From the NCBI GenBank assembly GCA_029465975.1, contig CM055757.1, positions 5,917,451 to 5,981,450 of the forward strand: a stretch of DNA of 64,000 nucleotides, in the 5' to 3' direction. Below are positions 58,601 through 64,000 of the stretch, piece by piece. The position numbers and the translations under genes were made by a program. Position 1 is the stretch's first letter, and each line of letters begins with the position of its first letter. The notes under the pieces were generated by a model. It had not been told where the DNA came from, did not search any database, and worked only from the letters and a program-made list of their open reading frames with translations. The DNA comes from Dallia pectoralis. Lineage: Eukaryota; Chordata; Actinopteri; Esociformes; Umbridae.

Positions 58601-60819
58601 AAAGTTCAATATAGTTCTATGCCATTTCATGAAAAATTGTCAATTTATAGGGACGTCATATTCAGGATGTCTATGGGGGTCTTTGACCTCTGGCTGATAC
58701 AGATATCGTCTGTTTAGAAAGCCCATTATTTGGTTATTGTGACCAGGGAAAGGAAGGTTTAGGGTCCCCTGCTAGAGCTGCTGCCCCCGCACCCCGACTC
58801 CAGATAAGCGGTTGAAGATGAGATGAGGACGAATTTATATAGTGAAGAAAGTTCCAAAAATGTACAGCTGGTAACTTATTTTTCTAGTCAGAGCTGAGTG
58901 TGTCATTGGGGAGCCTTTCATTTGATATTGTAACTCTAAGATGCTCTTAGATGTCAGGACGATAGAGTCGTGTTGCATTTTGTGGGATTAGGGTCAATGG
59001 TTCCAAGGATGTTCACTCTCTTTTAACAAATTAAAACTCAATTAACTCTACAGCCCTTACTAGAACACTACCAATTAGGTGTTTGTATTTTCTTTCTATT
59101 GACGGTGCTTAAAATAGATTTTTACCTGTTCACCTTCGGTGAATAAGCATTAACTGGGTGCCTGAGGCAACGGCTATTGAGAATACAGTCAAGGGACTCG
59201 CGTTCTGCTTTATAGAAGATTAGCGACCTAGTAAAATAACAGAAATGTTGCATGTGTTCGTGAAAAATGTATTTTGATAAATAAATTCAAATAATTCAAT
59301 TATTCCAATATAAGTTTAAGACTGGAGAACACCTGTTCGTTTTAAATGTCTTGTTGCCAAAGGAAACTGCATCCGCTAGCATTTATAATATTTTTACAAT
59401 TTTTCCTGCGTAAAAGGACATGGCTAAACTGTCATATTAAAAACCCCAGAAATACCAATAATGTTCATTAAATGTTCGTTTTGGGACTGATGTCCAAATA
59501 ACTCTTCCACTCGATGCGTTCTGAATGAGGGATAATGAAGAGTTGGTCTAAAGGGCTTAACCAGGGCCTGAGAACCACATTCCTATGAGTTACATGAATC
59601 ATATTTAGAGGGAGCTGTTAGCTTGACGTTGTGTGACTATGAAGGCCAACACGACATCTGAATGTTCCAACACGACATCTAAATTTTTCCGACACGACAT
59701 CTGAATGTTCCGACACGACATCTGAATGTTCCAACACGACATCTAAATTTTTCCGACACGACATCTGAATGTTCCGACACGACATCTGAATGTTCCGACA
59801 CGACATCTGAATGTTCCGACACGACATATGAATGTTCCGACACAACATCTGAATGTTCCAACACAACATCTGAATGTTCCAACACAACATCTGAATGTTC
59901 CAACACAACATCTGAATGTATCAACATCTGAATGAAGATCGAGAGAACCAATGTTATTATGCCAGATATGGTTCATCGTATGGTTCATGGATCAGACTAG
60001 CAAACAAGTTATTTTTGAACATGAACTCACAGACACACACACAAACAGACACACACACAGACACACACACAAACAGACACACACACAGACACACACACAC
60101 AACGGGTCAATGTTCATGGATGTGCTTACCAGGTTCTGCTGACACAGCCAGTAAAACTGCTGGAATTTCTGAGACATGAGAAGCTGGGCACTTCCTACTG
60201 CACTTCTGATCTTACCAAGAACTGAAAGAGAGACAACCAAGCCGTCATCCGTCAGATCGAAGCAACCCTGGAAGAACGTGCCTGTTACATTGGCCTGTCA
60301 AATTCCAACTTGTGTCCTACTCACTGTCCTCGGAGAGGTCGTTCTCCTCCGCCTCTGCCTCCATCTCTTTACACCACCCCTCCATCTTCTTGGTCTCCGT
60401 GTGGAGCATCTGCATGAACCAGCTTCCGTCCCTCCGCTGATCCGGGGACGCCCGGCCTGACTCGCCCGGCGACACCGCAGACTCCCTGGGAGAGGGTGTC
60501 TCTAGCTGCCAGGTGGTCTCGCTGGAGGTCTGCTGTGGACTGGGCGGCTCGGTGGGGGTGCGGTAGTCCTCCCGGTAACTGAACAGGCCCTGCGTGCGGA
60601 CGGTGCGAACCCCGTACTGAGTGGGCGTGCTGGGCTCAGAGTGGCCCCCCAGGAAGCCCCCACCAAACTGCAGGCCCTTGTCCTCCATGGTGGGAAACCC
60701 CTCCATCTCCATGTCAGCCTGAACGGAAGCCGTGACACTGTTGGAGCGCTTGAACCTGCCCTGCCCTCTGACGCCCAGAAGAGGGGTGTCATATAGAGAA
60801 CACAGGGAGATATATAGTT

Positions 60820-60869
<50 letters not shown>

Positions 60870-61064
60870 GACACAAGGGGCAGTACAGGAAGAGCAGGTG
60901 ACTCAAAACACTCCCCGGTGGAGAGGGGTCAGGACACGAGGAGAACAAGGAATATTTGAGCACAAAGTCATTTTTTACCGTTTGTCATCTTCCACCTGGA
61001 TGCCCACAGAATGGTATTCCCGGGAGCCTTTGCTTTCTGACTCGGAGTCGGTGGCTGCCTCCAC
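55479..61064 (-). CDS. dlgap2: DLGAP2, SAPAP/GKAP postsynaptic scaffold (C-terminal five exons)
   Basis: Five in-frame exons (61064-60979, 60767-60325, 60221-60130, 57513-57358, 55685-55479) encode the C-terminal third of a DLGAP/SAPAP protein. The family links PSD-95 guanylate kinase domains to Shank at excitatory synapses. Visible features are TDSESESKGSREYHSVGIQV, GRFKRSNSVTASVQADMEME, SEPSTPTQYGVRTVRTQGLF, the GKAP-homology core GKIRSAVGSAQLLMSQKFQQ and DLAGFWDLLQLSIDVVSAKF. The terminal PDZ ligand EAQTRL binds Shank PDZ domains. Synteny with CLN8 and ARHGEF10 points to DLGAP2 rather than DLGAP1, 3 or 4. The N-terminal exons lie beyond the right edge. Confidence 0.95.
55838..56973. repeat. 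Minisatellite, 53/56-bp unit with a CCAAT box in every copy (21 copies)
   Basis: The unit is CAAAGGACACCCAGTGATTG, GCTAAGTAGATGGCCATAAA and AACAGAACAGGAC. Longer units carry an extra GTG before GATTGG. On the minus strand each unit reads TTAGCCAATCAC, an NF-Y-type CCAAT box in the direction of DLGAP2 transcription. It fills most of the last DLGAP2 intron. Confidence 0.97.
57358..57513 (-). CDS. dlgap2: DLGAP2 exon, GKAP-homology domain
   Basis: This 156-bp exon (52 codons) encodes MPRPTSQDLAGFWDLLQLSI, then DVVSAKFDELQQIKSNDW and TPVEKSPDRK. The acceptor is TTGCAG and the donor is GGAAG|GTGAGT. Confidence 0.96.
59646..59934. repeat. Minisatellite, 21-bp unit, about 13 copies
   Basis: The unit CCGACACGACATCTGAATGTT has CCAACAC and CTAAATTTT variants. 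The 21-bp period leaves repeat ORFs open on the minus strand. Confidence 0.95.
60033..60102. repeat. CA/CAGA compound microsatellite
   Basis: Repeated ACACACACACAAACAGAC blocks lie within 30 bp of the donor of the DLGAP2 exon at 60130. Confidence 0.9.
60130..60221 (-). CDS. dlgap2: DLGAP2 exon, GKAP-homology core
   Basis: This 92-bp exon encodes LGKIRSAVGSAQLLMSQKFQ, then QFYWLCQQNL. This is the most conserved block of the DLGAP family. The acceptor is TTTCAG and the donor is CCTG|GTAAGC. Confidence 0.96.
60325..60767 (-). CDS. dlgap2: DLGAP2 exon, large GKAP-region exon
   Basis: This 443-bp exon encodes GQGRFKRSNSVTASVQADME, EDKGLQFGGGFLGGHSEPST, GLFSYREDYRTPTEPPSPQQ and RRDGSWFMQMLHTETKKMEG, and ends LSED. 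The acceptor is GCGTCAG and the donor is GGACA|GTGAGT. The phase joins E-D-I-L-G-K-I in the next exon. Confidence 0.95.
60825..60867. repeat. (CA)n microsatellite
   Basis: About 21 CA dinucleotides in the DLGAP2 intron upstream of the 60325-60767 exon. Confidence 0.95.
60979..61064 (-). CDS. dlgap2: DLGAP2 exon
   Basis: This 86-bp exon encodes VEAATDSESESKGSREYHSV, then GIQVEDDKR. The acceptor is CACTAG and the donor is AACG|GTAAAA. It is the most 5' DLGAP2 exon in the window; its upstream intron holds the 27-bp minisatellite. Confidence 0.93.
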
Positions 61065-61240
61065 CTAGTGCAACATAATAACAGAGCAACAGTGTGGTTA
61101 TTAGGGTCAGTCCCAGGGGTCCGGGGGGTTATTGGTTCGGGGCCCCGGCTGCTCCTTCTAAACTGTAAACAGCCTGTCAGGCCTCGACCCAAGAGTGATT
61201 TATAGGGACAGTAAAGCCAGGCAAACACAAACGGTTATGT

Positions 61241-63615
61241 AACACCATCTGCAGATTGACTTATACCAACACCATCAGCAGACTGATTTATACCAACACC
61301 ATCAGCAGACTGATTTATACCAACACCATCAACAGACTGATTTATACCAACACCATCAGCAGACTGATTTATACCAACACCATCAACAGACTGATTTATA
61401 CCAACACCATCAGCAGACTGATTTATACCAACACCATCAGCAGACTGATTTATACCAACACCATCAACAGACAGATTTATACCAACACCATCAGCAGACT
61501 GATTTATACCAACACCATCAGCAGACTGATTTATACCAACACCATCAACAGACAGACTTATACCAACACCATCTGCAGACTGATTTATACCAACACCATC
61601 AGCAGACTGATTTATACCAACACCATCAACAGACAGATTTATACCAACACCATCAGCAGACTGATTTATACCAACACCATCAACAGACTGATTTATACCA
61701 ACACCATCAACAGACAGATTTATACCAACACCATCAACAGACAGATTTATACCAACACCATCAACAGACTGATTTATACCAACACCATCAACAGACAGAT
61801 TTATACCAACACCATCAGCAGACTGATTTATACCAACACCATCAACAGACAGATTTATACCAACACCATCAGCAGACTGATTTATACCAACACCATCAGC
61901 AGACTGATTTATACCAACACCATCAGCAGACTGATTTATACCAACACCATCAACAGACAGATTTCTACCAACACCATCAGCAGACTGATTTATACCAACA
62001 CCATCAGCAGACTGATTTATACCAACACCATCAGCAGACTGATTTATACCAACACCATCAGCAGACTGATTTATACCAACACCATCAACAGACAGATTTA
62101 TACCAACACCATCAACAGACAGATTTATACCAACACCATCAACAGACTGATTTATACCAACACCATCAACAGACAGATTTATACCAACACCATCAGCAGA
62201 CTGATTTATACCAACACCATCAGCAGACTGATTTATACCAACACCATCAGCAGACTGATTTATACCAACACCATCAACAGACAGATTTATACCAACACCA
62301 TCTGCAGACTGATTTATACCAACACCATCAGCAGACTGATTTATACCAACACCATCAACAGACAGATTTATACCAACACCATCAGCAGACTGATTTATAC
62401 CAACACCATCAGCAGACTGATTTATACCAACACCATCAACAGACAGATTTATACCAACACCATCAACAGACTGATTTATACCAACACCATCAACAGACAG
62501 ATTTATACCAACACCATCAGCAGACTGATTTATACCAACACCATCAACAGACAGATTTATACCAACACCATCAGCAGACTGATTTATACCAACACCATCA
62601 GCAGACTGATTTATACCAACACCATCAGCAGACTGATTTATACCAACACCATCAGCAGACTGATTTATACCAACACCATCAACAGACAGATTTCTACCAA
62701 CACCATCAGCAGACTGATTTATACCAACACCATCAGCAGACTGATTTATACCAACACCATCAGCAGACTGATTTATACCAACACCATCAGCAGACTGATT
62801 TATACCAACACCATCAACAGACAGATTTATACCAACACCATCAACAGACAGATTTATACCAACACCATCAACAGACAGATTTATACCAACACCATCAACA
62901 GACTGATTTATACCAACACCATCAACAGACAGATTTATACCAACACCATCAGCAGACTGATTTATACCAACACCATCAGCAGACTGATTTATACCAACAC
63001 CATCAGCAGACTGATTTATACCAACACCATCAACAGACAGATTTATACCAACACCATCTGCAGACTGATTTATACCAACACCATCAGCAGACTGATTTAT
63101 ACCAACACCATCAACAGACAGATTTATACCAACACCATCAGCAGACTGATTTATACCAACACCATCAGCAGACTGATTTATACCAACACCATCAGCAGAC
63201 TGATTTATACCAACACCATCAACAGACTGATTTATACCAACACCATCAGCAGAATGATTTATACCAACACCATCAGCAGACTGATTTATACCAACACCAT
63301 CAGCAGACTGATTTATACCAACACCATCAACAGACTGATTTATACCAACACCATCAGCAGACTGATTTATACCAACACCATCAACAGACAGATTTATACC
63401 AACACCATCAGCAGACTGATTTATACCAACACCATCAACAGACAGATTTATACCAACACCATCAGCAGACTGATTTATACCAACACCATCAGCAGACTGA
63501 TTTATACCAACACCATCAACAGACAGATTTATACCAACACCATCAGCAGACTGATTTATACCAACACCATCAGCAGACTGATTTATACCAACACCATCAG
63601 CAGACTGATTTATAT
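61241..63615. repeat. Large minisatellite, 27-bp unit, about 88 copies, with higher-order structure
   Basis: The unit is ACCAACACCATCAGCAGACT followed by GATTTAT, with CAGCAG/CAACAG and ACTG/ACAG variants. Rare variants recur at fixed spacing: TTTCTACC near 61963 and 62692 (729 bp), and ATCTGCAG at 61571, 62300 and 63056 (729 and 756 bp, 27 and 28 units). Both strands stay open for about 900 codons because 27 is a multiple of three. It lies in a DLGAP2 intron. Confidence 0.98.
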
Positions 63616-63757
63616 TGTGGCGTGGTATTGGGGTGTGGTATTGGGGCGTGGTATCGGGCGTGGTATTGGGGCGTTGTATTGGGGCGTGGTATTGTGGCGT
63701 GGTATCGGGCGGGGTATCGGGGGTGGTATTGGGGCGTGGTATCAGGGGTATTGGCTG
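63616..63757. repeat. Minisatellite, 14-15-bp GC-rich unit, about 10 copies
   Basis: Units of GGCGTGGTATTGGGG with GGTATCGGGC variants directly abut the 27-bp array. Confidence 0.92.
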
Positions 63758-63882
63758 TGGATGGTAAAACATTTCAGCTTTTCTGAGCTGTTCCTGATTG
63801 ATAGCTGGAGGTCCTTTCTGAGTTATACCACCTTTATGGACATCCTGTATCGGTCTGGCTTTCTTTGTCTGTCTCACCCTGG

Positions 63883-63902
63883 ACACTCTCTCTCTCTCTC
63901 TC
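63883..63902. repeat. (TC)n microsatellite
   Basis: About ten TC dinucleotides at the right end of the window. Confidence 0.9.
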
Positions 63903-64000
63903 TGGTTTATTCCTCTGTTGTTTATGAAGCATACGACGGAGCCAAAGTGATTTAAAACTGGAACGTACAAAGGCTTTAACTGGCATTGTCTTGGCGATCT

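Larger units (their letters stand above)
57514..60129 (-). other. DLGAP2 intron, 2.6 kb
   Basis: The intron contains the 21-bp array (59646-59934) and a CA/CAGA tract (60033-60102). A segment around 58785-58830 (CCAGATAAGCGGTTGAAGATG) resembles a common fish repeat tail. No exon was seen. Confidence 0.6.

Noticed and set aside
61235..63970. ORFs of 911 (minus) and 899 (plus) codons
   Set aside because: Both are products of the 27-bp repeat, whose period is a multiple of three and stop-free on both strands. They lie in a DLGAP2 intron and show no protein-family features.

Overview
The window is vertebrate nuclear DNA, most likely from a ray-finned fish. It contains split genes with GT-AG introns, hAT and Tc1-type transposon remnants, tRNA-derived SINE pieces, CA microsatellites and a very high load of minisatellites. 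The species cannot be fixed from the sequence; the repeat types would suit a salmon- or pike-like fish, but that is a guess.

Three protein-coding genes lie on the minus strand, so transcription runs from high to low coordinates. (1) DLGAP2, a postsynaptic scaffold: its last five coding exons lie at 55479-61064 and its 5' part is beyond the right edge. (2) CLN8, an ER TLC-domain protein: complete, with two coding exons at 48146-49360, a probable non-coding first exon near 50041 and a CCAAT/GC-box promoter around 50100-50230. (3) ARHGEF10, a Rho guanine nucleotide exchange factor: 26 coding exons at 1-32371. Every exon junction I placed keeps the reading frame (4269 coding bases, about 1423 codons). 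The start-codon exon was not found with confidence, and the last few codons and the stop lie left of position 1. Order and orientation match human 8p23.3 (DLGAP2, CLN8, ARHGEF10), which supports naming these as the DLGAP2 and ARHGEF10 members of their families. The three genes do not form a known pathway; what they share is conserved synteny.

Layout: 1-32371 ARHGEF10 exons and introns; 32372-48145 the ARHGEF10 upstream region (first intron(s) and/or intergenic) with repeats, a Tc1 remnant and a MITE; 48146-50230 CLN8 and its promoter; 50231-55478 DLGAP2 3' UTR and/or intergenic DNA; 55479-61064 DLGAP2 3' exons; 61065-64000 a DLGAP2 intron dominated by an 88-copy, 27-bp minisatellite.

Non-coding structure: tandem arrays with units of 12, 14-15, 15, 16, 17, 19, 21, 25, 27, 29, 34, 39, 41, 53/56, 55 and 69 bp occupy roughly 10 kb, about 16% of the window. 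Several carry one transcription-factor-like motif per unit (CCAAT boxes, GC boxes, CACCC), one overlaps a splice acceptor, and the largest has a higher-order structure of 27-28 units. These arrays make open reading frames of up to 911 codons that I do not regard as genes. I found no bacterial genes, CRISPR array or true tRNA/rRNA gene, and no convincing undescribed system. The most interesting signals are the motif-bearing minisatellites and the altered CLN8 C-terminus.
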